Below are positions 23,817-31,807 of a stretch of DNA of 46,976 bases, piece by piece (positions within the stretch are counted from its first letter, which is position 1; each line of letters opens with the position of its first letter). This DNA is from Nitrospirota bacterium. GTDB taxonomy: Bacteria > Nitrospirota > UBA9217. The stretch spans positions 1 through 46,976 of the forward strand of contig JALNZF010000025.1 of the NCBI GenBank assembly GCA_023229435.1, written 5' to 3'. The notes under the pieces are model-generated. The model was given only the letters and a program-made list of their open reading frames with translations. It had not been told where the DNA came from and searched no databases. A program made the position numbers and the translations under genes.

Positions 23817-24863
23817 ATGCAAAGGCATCTCGTCATCGTATTATTCCTATCCGTCATAACAGGGTATGGTCCGGTCTCAGCGCAGACCAATGGTCCTGGA
23901 GACGCTGTTGAGGCTGTTAACTCAGGCAAGATCAATTGGACTGCAGGCGAGGTCTCTGCCACCGGAATAGGAGTGCCGCCGGCTCAGCCCGCGAACGCAG
24001 CGCAGGCCCGCGCCATGGCCGAACGCGCGGCTTTTGTTGTAGCGATTCGGAACCTTCTTGAAGTGGTGAAGGGAGTTCGTGTGGATTCTGAGACGGTGGT
24101 GGGGAACTTCATGGTCCAAAGCGACGTTATCAGGACGCGGGTTGAAGGGATCGTCAAGGGCGCCCGGGTCGTCAAAAAGCAGTATCTGTCCGACGGCTCT
24201 GTCGAGATGCTGGTTGCCATGCCGCTGAAAGGCTCATTGATGGACACCATCGTTCCGGAAAACTTCGGGAGACCTGCCGGAGGTCAGATCCCATTGAAGC
24301 CGATGCTGATACCTCAAAAACCCTCGGATATAAAACCATCGCAGCAACCTTCGAAACCCGCTGAACCTTCCCTGCCTCCTGTCCCCTCGCCCTCAGTGCC
24401 TGAGATGAAACCGGAGCCTGTTCAGCCGCCGCTCCCGCCGACAGCCGTGACACCGGAGAAGAAACCGGAGCCGCCGGGACCGGTCGCGCCATCACCGGAA
24501 GGGCCTTCGGTCGATTTCAAAGGCGGTGTGGCAACCGGCCTGGTGATCGATGGCAGGGGACTCGGTCTCAGGCCCGCGCTTCTGCCCAGGATCATCGATT
24601 CAGAGGGGCAGGAGATATACGTGGGACAGGTGGTCACCAGGACCAATGCCGTGGAACAGGGTGTCGCAGGCTATGCCAGGGACGTGAATGCCGCGGCGAA
24701 CAATTTCCGGGTCACGGACAACCCGGCGGTCATTAAGGGTTTGCGCGCATCCGGTTCTGCCAGGACCGATATTGTCGTGGCCCAGGCGGACGCCGGGATG
24801 CTGCATCAGCTTGGAGGAAAGGGCGATTTTCTCCAGAACTGCAGGGTCATCATCGTTTATTGA
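23817..24863 (+). CDS. LPP20-like exported protein, paralogue 2, with proline-rich linker
   Basis: The 348-residue protein has a signal peptide (about 1-22, ending PVSAQ). It repeats paralogue 1: ATGIGVPPAQPANAAQARAMAERAA, then IRNLLEVVKGVRVDS, and a C-terminal domain starting TGLVIDGRGLGLRPALLPRI. Between them is an inserted linker of about 80 residues made largely of proline, lysine and glutamate, which could span the periplasm or peptidoglycan. The ends of both paralogues match (NCRVIIVY against KCRVIVLVD), so they arose by duplication and then diverged. A weak hairpin follows the stop. Confidence 0.75.
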   Translation: MQRHLVIVLFLSVITGYGPVSAQTNGPGDAVEAVNSGKINWTAGEVSATGIGVPPAQPANAAQARAMAERAAFVVAIRNLLEVVKGVRVDSETVVGNFMVQSDVIRTRVEGIVKGARVVKKQYLSDGSVEMLVAMPLKGSLMDTIVPENFGRPAGGQIPLKPMLIPQKPSDIKPSQQPSKPAEPSLPPVPSPSVPEMKPEPVQPPLPPTAVTPEKKPEPPGPVAPSPEGPSVDFKGGVATGLVIDGRGLGLRPALLPRIIDSEGQEIYVGQVVTRTNAVEQGVAGYARDVNAAANNFRVTDNPAVIKGLRASGSARTDIVVAQADAGMLHQLGGKGDFLQNCRVIIVY

Positions 24864-24876
24864 TGCGACGTTCCTG

Positions 24877-24892
24877 TCCCCGCACGCGGGGA
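24877..24892 (+). terminator. Weak terminator-like hairpin
   Basis: TCCCCG-CACG-CGGGGA forms a six-base-pair stem 13 bp after the paralogue 2 stop, followed only by TTTG. Termination is possible but weak. Confidence 0.45.
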
Positions 24893-24937
24893 TTTGTAAC
24901 TTGACAGGCATCGGCATTTATGCAAATATCGTTGTCG

Positions 24938-24966
24938 TTGTCAGCCGCATGTTCGCATGGTATAAA
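24938..24966 (+). promoter_or_regulatory. Sigma-70 promoter before the DUF799-like lipoprotein
   Basis: TTGTCA (24938-24943) and TATAAA (24961-24966) are 17 bp apart. The start near 24973 gives a short leader to the ATG at 24996. A second TTGACA at 24901 has no good -10 partner. Confidence 0.6.
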
Positions 24967-24995
24967 TCATAGAACGCAATTAGAGGAAGCGCTGA

Positions 24996-26369
24996 ATGCT
25001 TAAAAAACAGGTATGTTCTCTTGCCGCCATAACACTGGTTACCGTCATGGCAGGTTGTCATCCTCCATCTTCGAATCTGCCCCGTGACTACGGCAACCCG
25101 ATCAAACGGGTGGCTGTCCTGACGATGAAGAACGACACCAATGATGTGGACGGGCCTGATGTGATGAGAAAAAAAATGGCCCAGGCATTGGAACAACGGT
25201 CCTATGTCGTGAAAGACCTGAAAGAAACAGACCAGATCCTGCGAGACCGGATGGGGATCACCCTGGGAGGGCAGCTTAGCCTGACGACGGCGGAAAAACT
25301 CGGGCAAGAGTTGGGGGTTGAGGGTGTGCTGTATGGAACGCTTATGGATTTCAATGAAACGACATTGGGCGCAATAAATGTCAGGAAGGTCCGTGGGAAG
25401 TTCAAGCTCGTGAATACGATGACCGGACAGACCGTATGGGAGCGGGGCCTCGGCGTGAGAAGCGAGTTGGTCATGCATAGTCAATATGGAGCAGCGGCGG
25501 CCATAGCCGCACGTGCCGTCGATGCCAGGGACAAGGACGTCCCCTGGGTGACCGTCGAGACCATGACGACGGGAAGAAAGAACCTCGGGGAGTCATTTGC
25601 CATCGGTCTCGGCACAAAGCTGCTGAGTCAGGCTATCGGCAAGCACCTGGACCACGAATCAACAGAGTTGGCAAGACGGGTCACTGATAACCTCCACTGG
25701 GGTCCGGGTCCGGGGGCTGTTGCCACTATGCCATCGCCGAAGATCGTGATGCCTGAGATCAAGATGCCCGAACCACCGTCCTTCGGGTACATGGACTGGG
25801 AGGGGAAGAGGGATTTTTCGGCAGTCCTCTATTCCGTATCATTCGACAAAAACCGGAACGAGCCGTTTTCCATGGAGATACCGATTGCGGTCGCATTCAA
25901 CCGTATGCGGATGGACATGGATCTGTCGAAGATGAACAAGGGTGACTCAGCTTCGGTGCTCAGTAAAATGATTCTGATCACCAGGGGCGACAAAAAGGTG
26001 AGTTACACGCTGTATCCTGATGCTCAAAAATACCTGGTCCATACGGAGAATGAAGCGACTGAAGAAAAACCAAGGGTCGAAAAGACCCTGGTGGGCAGCG
26101 AGGTGATCGATAAGCATCCTACGGACAAATACAAGGTGAAGATCATCTATAAGGACGGAAAGGACGAGGAAGGGTTTATCTGGAACGCAAAAGACCTCAA
26201 CGGCATGACCATCAGGAGCGAAGTGGAGAACAAGGACTACAAGGTCACGACGGCTGTCAGGAACATCATAGTGAAGACCCCGGCCGCCGCAATGTTCGAG
26301 ATCCCGGCGGGCTATACCGAGGCAAAGGGATTCATGGACCTGATGGCGGCGGAGCCGAAGAATAAATAG
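24996..26369 (+). CDS. DUF799/GNA1162-like lipoprotein with added C-terminal domain
   Basis: The 457-residue protein has a lipobox VMAGC (Cys21). The N-terminal half (about 25-230) resembles GNA1162/DUF799 lipoproteins: KRVAVLTMKNDTNDVDGPDVMRKKMAQAL, then LGVEGVLYGTLMDF and NTMTGQTVWERG. In relatives this domain forms CsgG-like oligomers in the outer membrane. The second half (about 265-450, TLYPDAQKYLVHTENE, AKDLNGMTIRSEVE) resembles the beta-rich DUF4412 type that may bind lipids. The substrate is unknown. A CsgG-like gene follows 40 bp later, so the two are probably one operon. Confidence 0.7.
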   Translation: MLKKQVCSLAAITLVTVMAGCHPPSSNLPRDYGNPIKRVAVLTMKNDTNDVDGPDVMRKKMAQALEQRSYVVKDLKETDQILRDRMGITLGGQLSLTTAEKLGQELGVEGVLYGTLMDFNETTLGAINVRKVRGKFKLVNTMTGQTVWERGLGVRSELVMHSQYGAAAAIAARAVDARDKDVPWVTVETMTTGRKNLGESFAIGLGTKLLSQAIGKHLDHESTELARRVTDNLHWGPGPGAVATMPSPKIVMPEIKMPEPPSFGYMDWEGKRDFSAVLYSVSFDKNRNEPFSMEIPIAVAFNRMRMDMDLSKMNKGDSASVLSKMILITRGDKKVSYTLYPDAQKYLVHTENEATEEKPRVEKTLVGSEVIDKHPTDKYKVKIIYKDGKDEEGFIWNAKDLNGMTIRSEVENKDYKVTTAVRNIIVKTPAAAMFEIPAGYTEAKGFMDLMAAEPKNK

Positions 26370-26409
26370 AACGAAAAACATATCTCAAGAATGCCAAGGA
26401 GGGTACATA

Positions 26410-27378
26410 ATGAAAAAGTTTTCAATAATGATGAGTTCAGGTGTGTTGCTGTTGATAATCGCTTTCGCTGCAGGATGTTCGCCATCCATGTCCGGGGCCG
26501 TCAAGGACGACACAACCCTGACCGATACTTCCAAACAGTTGAAGACAAGCAGCGATGTGGGGGACTACAAGGGGCCGAAGCTGAGGGTCGGTGTGGTCAA
26601 TTTCCAGAACAAAACCCCATCGAGAGTACTTGGTATCGGCGAGGCAGCGGCCGAGATCCTCGGAACGATCCTGCAGAAGACCGAACGGTTCATCGTTATC
26701 CCCCAGCAGGACCTGGAGTCCATTCTCGCGCAGCAGCGGCAGGGGGCTTCCGGCGCCTTCAATCCCGAGACTGTGGCAAAGATGGGTGAGATCATGGGCC
26801 TGAACGCGATCGTGACCGGATCGATCTCCGCCTATTCCGAGACGGAAGAGGGTTACGATTATGTGGTGAGTAAAGGGAAAAAACAGATCGCCCGGGTCAC
26901 CGTTGATTATCGGATCGTTGATACCACGACCGGGGTCCAGCTTTTGGCTGATTCAGGCGCGGGGATCTATGAGAAGTCAGCGGGATCGGTCCTCGGCATG
27001 GGGACCAAGGCCGCGTATGACACCGACCTCCGCGACGGCGCTCTTCGTGACGCCCTCAATAAGGCCATGGTCAACATGATGAAACAACTCGGCAAGCGCA
27101 AGTGGAACGGACGGGTTGCGCAGGTTGACGGATCAAACCTTTACATCAACGCCGGTGAGAAATCCGGACTCAACGTTGGAGAGAAGCTTGATGTGTTCAG
27201 GCCGGGCAAGGAGATCATCGATCCCGTCACCAAGCAGAAACTGGGGACCACCGAGAGCAAGATAGGACAGGCCCTGGTGCAGCAGAACGACATCGGAGAC
27301 CAGGCCGATCTCTCCATCGCGGTCCCCACGTCGGGCACCGGTTTCAAGCCCGGCGATATCGTTAAACTCAGCAGGTAG
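26410..27378 (+). CDS. CsgG-family lipoprotein
   Basis: The 322-residue protein has a lipobox FAAGC (Cys23) and the CsgG/HfaB core (about 55-230): LRVGVVNFQNKTPSRVLGIG, FIVIPQQDLESILAQQR, MGLNAIVTGSISAYSE and DYRIVDTTTGVQLLADSG. CsgG forms a nine-fold outer-membrane channel for curli subunits. The C-terminal part (about 235-322, AQVDGSNLYINAGEKSGLNVGEKLDVF) resembles the FlgT C-terminal-type domain found on several CsgG relatives. No curli subunit genes (csgA/csgB) are nearby, so the exported substrate is unknown. AAGGAGG precedes the ATG. Confidence 0.85.
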   Translation: MKKFSIMMSSGVLLLIIAFAAGCSPSMSGAVKDDTTLTDTSKQLKTSSDVGDYKGPKLRVGVVNFQNKTPSRVLGIGEAAAEILGTILQKTERFIVIPQQDLESILAQQRQGASGAFNPETVAKMGEIMGLNAIVTGSISAYSETEEGYDYVVSKGKKQIARVTVDYRIVDTTTGVQLLADSGAGIYEKSAGSVLGMGTKAAYDTDLRDGALRDALNKAMVNMMKQLGKRKWNGRVAQVDGSNLYINAGEKSGLNVGEKLDVFRPGKEIIDPVTKQKLGTTESKIGQALVQQNDIGDQADLSIAVPTSGTGFKPGDIVKLSR

Positions 27379-27409
27379 GTCGCGAGGCCGCGGCAGGAAG
27401 GATGATACC

Positions 27410-28171
27410 ATGCTGAAGCAATCTCTAACACTGTCGATCGTTTTGCTTCTGGCATTCGTGTGCGTTTCAACACCCGTACACGCCGCCGAGTCAGGCGGAA
27501 GCGATGCCGTGGTCACCGTTATCCAGGGCACGGCGCGCGTGTACTCCAGAGAGGCGACCAAGGGACGTGGTATCAAAAAAGGAGACCGCATCAAGGAAGA
27601 CCAGGAGGTACGGGTCGCAAAAAAGTCTCGCATCGAGATGCGGTTTCCCGACGGAACGGTGATGAGGCTTGCGGAAAAATCCAGGCTCAAGATGAACGAT
27701 CTGGCCTTCAATAAAAAGACCGAGAGCAAGAACGTCGAGGTCGATCTCGCCGTGGGAAAACTCTGGGCCACGGTGAAAAAACTGGGTACTCCTGACTCGT
27801 CGGTCGTGGTCAAGACCTCGAATGCCGTTGCCGGCGTGCGTGGCACCGTGTACCAGGTCAACGTGTTTGAGGACAAGAGCGCGAAGGTCAAGGTGTACGA
27901 CGGAGAGGTTTTTGTGGCCAATCCGCCGAGGGACGCGGCACAGCCGACCGACAAGGTGACCGCGCCGCACCCCGTTGCCGGACCCCATGCGGTACCGCCG
28001 CCCATGCACGAGGTGTCGATGGAGGAGTGGACCGTCATTGTCAAGGCCATGCAGCAGATCAGCATCTCGCCGCAGGGCGTTGCGTCGAAGCCCCAGGTTA
28101 TTGATCCCCAGGCTGATACGGACGCCTGGGTCAAGTGGAATCAGGAGCGGGATAAAGAATTAACATTCTAA
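27410..28171 (+). CDS. FecR-domain exported protein
   Basis: The 253-residue protein has a signal peptide (about 1-25, ending PVHAAE) and a FecR-type beta-helix domain (about 30-165): VVTVIQGTARVYSREATKGRGIKKGD, RIEMRFPDGTVMRLAEKSRLKM, and VKTSNAVAGVRGTVYQV. Here FecR occurs as a free periplasmic protein without the transmembrane anti-sigma helix. A proline-rich segment (PHPVAGPHAVPPP) joins it to a polar tail. It is the last gene of the cluster, 31 bp after the CsgG-like gene and followed by a strong terminator. Confidence 0.82.
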   Translation: MLKQSLTLSIVLLLAFVCVSTPVHAAESGGSDAVVTVIQGTARVYSREATKGRGIKKGDRIKEDQEVRVAKKSRIEMRFPDGTVMRLAEKSRLKMNDLAFNKKTESKNVEVDLAVGKLWATVKKLGTPDSSVVVKTSNAVAGVRGTVYQVNVFEDKSAKVKVYDGEVFVANPPRDAAQPTDKVTAPHPVAGPHAVPPPMHEVSMEEWTVIVKAMQQISISPQGVASKPQVIDPQADTDAWVKWNQERDKELTF

Positions 28172-28197
28172 GGAGCTCGGGGAATTGGCGATGACAT

Positions 28198-28232
28198 GGC
28201 CGTCCGGTTTGTAACCGGACGGCCTTTATTTT
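28198..28232 (+). terminator. Rho-independent terminator of the envelope cluster
   Basis: GGCCGTCCGGTT (28198-28209) and AACCGGACGGCC (28213-28224) form a perfect 12-bp stem with a three-base loop, followed by TTTATTTT. Confidence 0.93.
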
Positions 28233-28343
28233 GGCGCGCCGGGCAGGGTTACCCGGGGATGATAGGAAGACCGCCTGCTGCAGGATGCGCTGAGTATTGG
28301 TAACGATCAAGTATGAAACTTACGGGTCAGGTTCAACTCGCTA

Positions 28344-29000
28344 TCAGAAATAGGAGACCATCAGCATGGGTGCAAGATCTTCTCGGTTCGGGCCCGTTGT
28401 GTCGGTGATCTCAATAAGCCCGGGGGATACAAATCCGAGATCTTCCAATATTCGAATCTGGAAGTCAGCCAGCCCCAAACGCTGTGCCTCGGTCATCAGT
28501 GAAGTGACATCCACGGATACATGGTATCCGATGTCGGCTGAGGAAATGGCGGGCACGATTGTCGTGAATGCTATCGCCGGCTGGAGAGTTCGGTCAAAAT
28601 CCGTTCCTACCAACGTTGGTGGCTGAAAGGAAACAAGTTCGATACGAATCGGGATCGTGTTGCCCGGCGATAGAAGCACGATGTTGCTGATAACAATGTC
28701 GAGCGTCGCCGAATCAATGGTGGCGTTCCCCGGGACCCCGCCGGTCAAGGGGAAGTCCAGGAACGCACGATATTCCACATTTGTTGCCGGATCTATCCCG
28801 GAAAACACACTTTGCGTGTTGCCCTGTGTTATCGTGGAAGTTCCCTCAGTATTGACTGCGATATCACCATCGTACGCAGGATTGCTGAGGATAAATGAAC
28901 TGTATATCTGGGGAGAACTGCTGTGATCACTGCCGCACCCTATCGGGGAGAGGACCAGGAACACCAGTATTGCCGAAAAGAACGTCCGTTTCATTCCCAT
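28344..29000 (-). CDS. Lipoprotein with a DNRLRE-like beta-sandwich
   Basis: The 218-residue protein has a lipobox LSPIGC (Cys about 22) after MGMKRTFFSAIL. The body (about 30-218) looks like one all-beta domain: RAFLDFPLTGGVPGNATIDSATL, SVDVTSLMTEAQRLG, and PMLMVSYF at the end. This resembles the DNRLRE-type carbohydrate-associated or adhesin-like sandwich in which aligned strands are preceded by an R-F-D-F-L pattern; the match is by eye. The ATG at 29000 is chosen because GGGAGG lies five bases upstream. It is a single gene facing the FecR gene. Confidence 0.65.
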   Translation of the reverse strand: MGMKRTFFSAILVFLVLSPIGCGSDHSSSPQIYSSFILSNPAYDGDIAVNTEGTSTITQGNTQSVFSGIDPATNVEYRAFLDFPLTGGVPGNATIDSATLDIVISNIVLLSPGNTIPIRIELVSFQPPTLVGTDFDRTLQPAIAFTTIVPAISSADIGYHVSVDVTSLMTEAQRLGLADFQIRILEDLGFVSPGLIEITDTTGPNREDLAPMLMVSYF

Positions 29001-29159
29001 TACTACCTCCCTTTTTATAATCTGCCGCAACCCGCGGTTCTGTTGCTGAAATTTGTATCATAGTTTACCACAAATTGAATGTCTTTGAAAGTTGAATTCT
29101 CCAATGCACAAAAGAAAATGGAAACAGGACGTCACGTATGTCGGTTGTTCGAAAACCTG

Positions 29160-29188
29160 TTGACAGCGTCTTCGCCCCATGATATAAA
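29160..29188 (+). promoter_or_regulatory. Sigma-70 promoter of the Fur-family gene
   Basis: TTGACA (29160-29165), a 17-bp spacer, and TATAAA (29183-29188) are near-consensus. The predicted transcript start is about 29195. This rules out the upstream in-frame start at 29079 for this transcript and supports the ATG at 29223. Confidence 0.8.
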
Positions 29189-29193
29189 GGTGA

Positions 29194-29216
29194 ATATTGA
29201 AAATGGTTATCAATAT
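29194..29216 (+). promoter_or_regulatory. Fur/PerR-like dyad at the transcript start
   Basis: ATATTGA (29194-29200) and TCAATAT (29210-29216) are a perfect inverted repeat with a nine-base spacer, located at about +1 to +22 of the promoter above. A repressor bound here would block initiation. Autoregulation by the downstream Fur-type protein is the simplest reading. Confidence 0.6.
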
Positions 29217-29222
29217 CGTATT

Positions 29223-29672
29223 ATGCGGAAAAAGCCGACAGAACATTTGAGTGAATACCTCGTCGATCAGGGGTTAAAGTCAACCAGCCAGCGGGACAAG
29301 ATTCTTGATGTCTTTGTCAAAGCCGGCAGGCACCTGAGCGCCGAGGAACTGTATGCCCGGGTCAGGAAATCGCATCCCGGAATCGGCTTTGCCACGGTAT
29401 ACCGGACGCTCAAGCTCCTGGCCGAAGCGGGTCTTGCCCAGGAGCGCAGGTTCGATGACGGATTTACCCGTTATGAGCACGCGAGCCCCGACGCCCACCA
29501 CGATCATCTTATCTGCACACAATGCGGCGCCATCATCGAGTTCGAGAACGAGCGCATAGAGGCGCTCCAGCAGGACGTGGCAAGGAAGAATCGCTTCAAG
29601 GTACAGAACCATAAACTGGAGCTCTATGGCTTGTGCGAGGTCTGCCAGGGCAAGAAAAAAAGCAGTCAGTAG
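29223..29672 (+). CDS. Fur-family metal-responsive regulator
   Basis: This is a 149-residue transcriptional regulator. The winged-helix domain (about 5-85) reads LKSTSQRDKILDVFVKAGRHLSAEEL and GFATVYRTLKLLAEAGL. The dimer and metal domain has HASPDAHHDHLICTQCGAIIEF, with the HHDH metal motif and CTQC, and a second CEVC near the end, so both structural zinc pairs are present. Fur itself is likely because feoB follows 43 bp later; PerR cannot be excluded. The frame is open from 29079, but those 48 residues precede the predicted transcript start and are not Fur-like. Confidence 0.88.
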   Translation: MRKKPTEHLSEYLVDQGLKSTSQRDKILDVFVKAGRHLSAEELYARVRKSHPGIGFATVYRTLKLLAEAGLAQERRFDDGFTRYEHASPDAHHDHLICTQCGAIIEFENERIEALQQDVARKNRFKVQNHKLELYGLCEVCQGKKKSSQ

Positions 29673-29715
29673 TCAGGAATGATAAAATAGCGCTGAAAGT
29701 GAGGATGTTCATATA

Positions 29716-31701
29716 GTGCACGACCATGATTCAAATGATGAAAATCGTTATCGCGACTCTCCTTTACATAAGGTCCTCCTGATCGGCAATCCCAATGTCG
29801 GCAAGAGCGCGCTTTTCGGTCTCCTGACAGGGACCTATGTCACCGTGTCCAACTACCCGGGCACCACAGTGGAGGTCACTTACGGAAATGCGGTCCTGAA
29901 TAAAACAAAGACCCTGGTGATAGACACCCCCGGCGTGAACAGCCTGGTTCCCATGTCCGAGGACGAGAAGGTGACCCGCGACATGCTGTTGTCTGACCGG
30001 GCCGACGTGATCGTGCAGGTTGCCGATACCAAAAACCTGCGGAGGGGTCTTTTAATCACACTTCAGCTGGCGGAAATGGGCGTACCCTTTATTCTTGATC
30101 TCAACATGGACGATGAGGCCAGAAGCCGCGGTATCGTCATCAATCAGGAGACGCTCTCAAAGATCCTCGGCATTGAAGTGGTAAAAACCGTCGCCATCCG
30201 GAGGAGCGGCATCGACAGGCTGTTGAAAGGCATTCAGCATCCCCGGCCGTCCGGTATCGAGGTTCGGTTCGATGAGGTGATCGAAGGCGGGATCAGGGAC
30301 ATTGCCGCGTTGTTGCCGGAAGCGAATATCTCGCGTCGGGCGCTCGCGCTCATGGTCCTTGCGGGCGACGAAAGTCTCAAGGGATGGCTCCATGCGAACC
30401 TTCAGGACCACGTGATCGCAGAGATCGAAAAGATCCGGCAGGGGGTGCAGGCACGATTCAACAACTCTCTCGGTTATCTGATCAACCAGCGACGGATGAA
30501 AAAGGCCGATGAGATCCTGGCGCAGGTGTTGAGCCTCCACGAGGCCGGCAAAAGTTCAACGATCGCATTCCTTATCGGCAAGTGGTCCATGCATCCGGTC
30601 TATGGGCTGCCGATCCTGCTTGCGGTGCTTTATGTGGTCTATCAGTTCGTCGGTGTTTTGGGCGCCGGTACGGCGGTCAACTTTCTGGAGAAGATGGTCT
30701 TTGGCGAATACCTGAACCCCTGGGCGATAAAGATCGTTCATGTTATCCTGCCTGTCCCGTTTCTTCAGGAAATGATCATCGGAGAGTACGGCCTGGTGAC
30801 CATGGCGCTCACCTATGCTATTGCCATTGTTCTGCCGATCGTGGGTTTCTTCTTTATTGCCTTTGGATTGCTGGAAGATTCAGGTTACTTGCCGAGGCTT
30901 GCGGTCATGGTGAATAAGGTTTTCAAGATCATGGGGCTGAATGGTAAAGCGGTGCTCCCGATGATCCTCGGGCTGGGGTGTGATACCATGGCAACTCTGA
31001 CGACGCGCATCCTTGAGACTAAAAAAGAAAGAATACTGGTAACGCTCCTCCTGGCGCTCGGTGTGCCCTGTTCAGCCCAGCTCGGCGTTATCCTGGGGAT
31101 GGTTGCCGGGCTTTCGGCCCTTGCGACGTTTATCTGGCTCGGCACACTTGTCGGTGTCATTCTTCTGGTGGGGTATCTTGCGGCGAAGGTCATCCCCGGC
31201 GAGCCGTCTGACTTCGTTCTCGAGTTGCCGCCGATCCGTGTGCCGCAGCTCGCGAACATCCTGGTCAAGACCGCCGCCCGCGTGCAATGGTATTTGAAAG
31301 AGGCGGTGCCGCTCTTTATTCTGGGCACGTTCATCCTCTTTATCGGGCACAAGATAGGGGCACTGGCGTATATCCAAAAACTGACGGATCCGATCGTGGT
31401 CACGTTCCTTGGACTGCCAAGCAGGGCGGCTGAAGCGTTCGTGATCGGTTTTCTGCGTCGTGACTACGGCGCAGCCGGCCTCTTCATGCTTGCCAAAGAG
31501 GGCCTGCTCGACCCGATACAGATCGTGGTGAGTCTTACGGTGATGACGCTGTTCGTGCCCTGCATAGCGAACTTTTTCATGATGGTGAAGGAGCGGGGAA
31601 TGAAGACCGCGTTGTATATGGCGGCATTCATATTCCCTTTCGCCTTTGGTGTGGGAGGGGTGATGAATTGGGTGCTCAGGTTTTTTAAAGTCGCGTTGTG
31701 A
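29716..31701 (+). CDS. feoB: Ferrous iron transporter FeoB
   Basis: FeoB imports Fe(II) across the inner membrane and has a cytoplasmic G-protein domain. The 661-residue protein shows G1 GNPNVGKSALF, switch T in PGTTVEV, G3 DTPG, and a G4 region LDLNMDDE, where NMDD replaces the common N-K/M-x-D. The helical membrane part has two gate-like repeats (about 285-655; LGCDTMATLTTRILETKKERI; VPCSAQLGVI; FVPCIANFFMM with its cysteine). It starts with GTG at 29716. It lies between a Fur-type and a DtxR-type regulator. No separate feoA is present; a FeoA-like domain is fused to the next gene. Confidence 0.95.
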   Translation: MHDHDSNDENRYRDSPLHKVLLIGNPNVGKSALFGLLTGTYVTVSNYPGTTVEVTYGNAVLNKTKTLVIDTPGVNSLVPMSEDEKVTRDMLLSDRADVIVQVADTKNLRRGLLITLQLAEMGVPFILDLNMDDEARSRGIVINQETLSKILGIEVVKTVAIRRSGIDRLLKGIQHPRPSGIEVRFDEVIEGGIRDIAALLPEANISRRALALMVLAGDESLKGWLHANLQDHVIAEIEKIRQGVQARFNNSLGYLINQRRMKKADEILAQVLSLHEAGKSSTIAFLIGKWSMHPVYGLPILLAVLYVVYQFVGVLGAGTAVNFLEKMVFGEYLNPWAIKIVHVILPVPFLQEMIIGEYGLVTMALTYAIAIVLPIVGFFFIAFGLLEDSGYLPRLAVMVNKVFKIMGLNGKAVLPMILGLGCDTMATLTTRILETKKERILVTLLLALGVPCSAQLGVILGMVAGLSALATFIWLGTLVGVILLVGYLAAKVIPGEPSDFVLELPPIRVPQLANILVKTAARVQWYLKEAVPLFILGTFILFIGHKIGALAYIQKLTDPIVVTFLGLPSRAAEAFVIGFLRRDYGAAGLFMLAKEGLLDPIQIVVSLTVMTLFVPCIANFFMMVKERGMKTALYMAAFIFPFAFGVGGVMNWVLRFFKVAL

Positions 31702-31702
31702 G

Positions 31703-31792
31703 GGATGACGGACGAGGGACGAGGGACGAAAAAGACTAAATCGTCCATCGTCATAGTGAGCGAAGCGAACGATCGTCCATCGTCCATCGTGA
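31703..31792. repeat. GACGGACGA-type inverted repeat, copy 2
   Basis: GACGGACGAGGGACGAGGGA on the left is mirrored by TCGTCCATCGTCCATCGT on the right, between feoB and the DtxR-like gene. Copy 1 is at 14099-14222. Confidence 0.65.
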
Positions 31793-31807
31793 AACAAAGG
31801 AGGCGCC

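Noticed and set aside
22716..23828. Long minus-strand frame opposite the transglutaminase-like gene
   Set aside because: The plus-strand gene has a signal peptide and the Cys-His-Asp triad; the minus frame has no recognisable domain.
27133..28134. Minus-strand frame of 333 codons opposite the CsgG and FecR genes
   Set aside because: It spans two well-supported plus-strand genes and is Ser/Thr-rich without motifs, a typical shadow.
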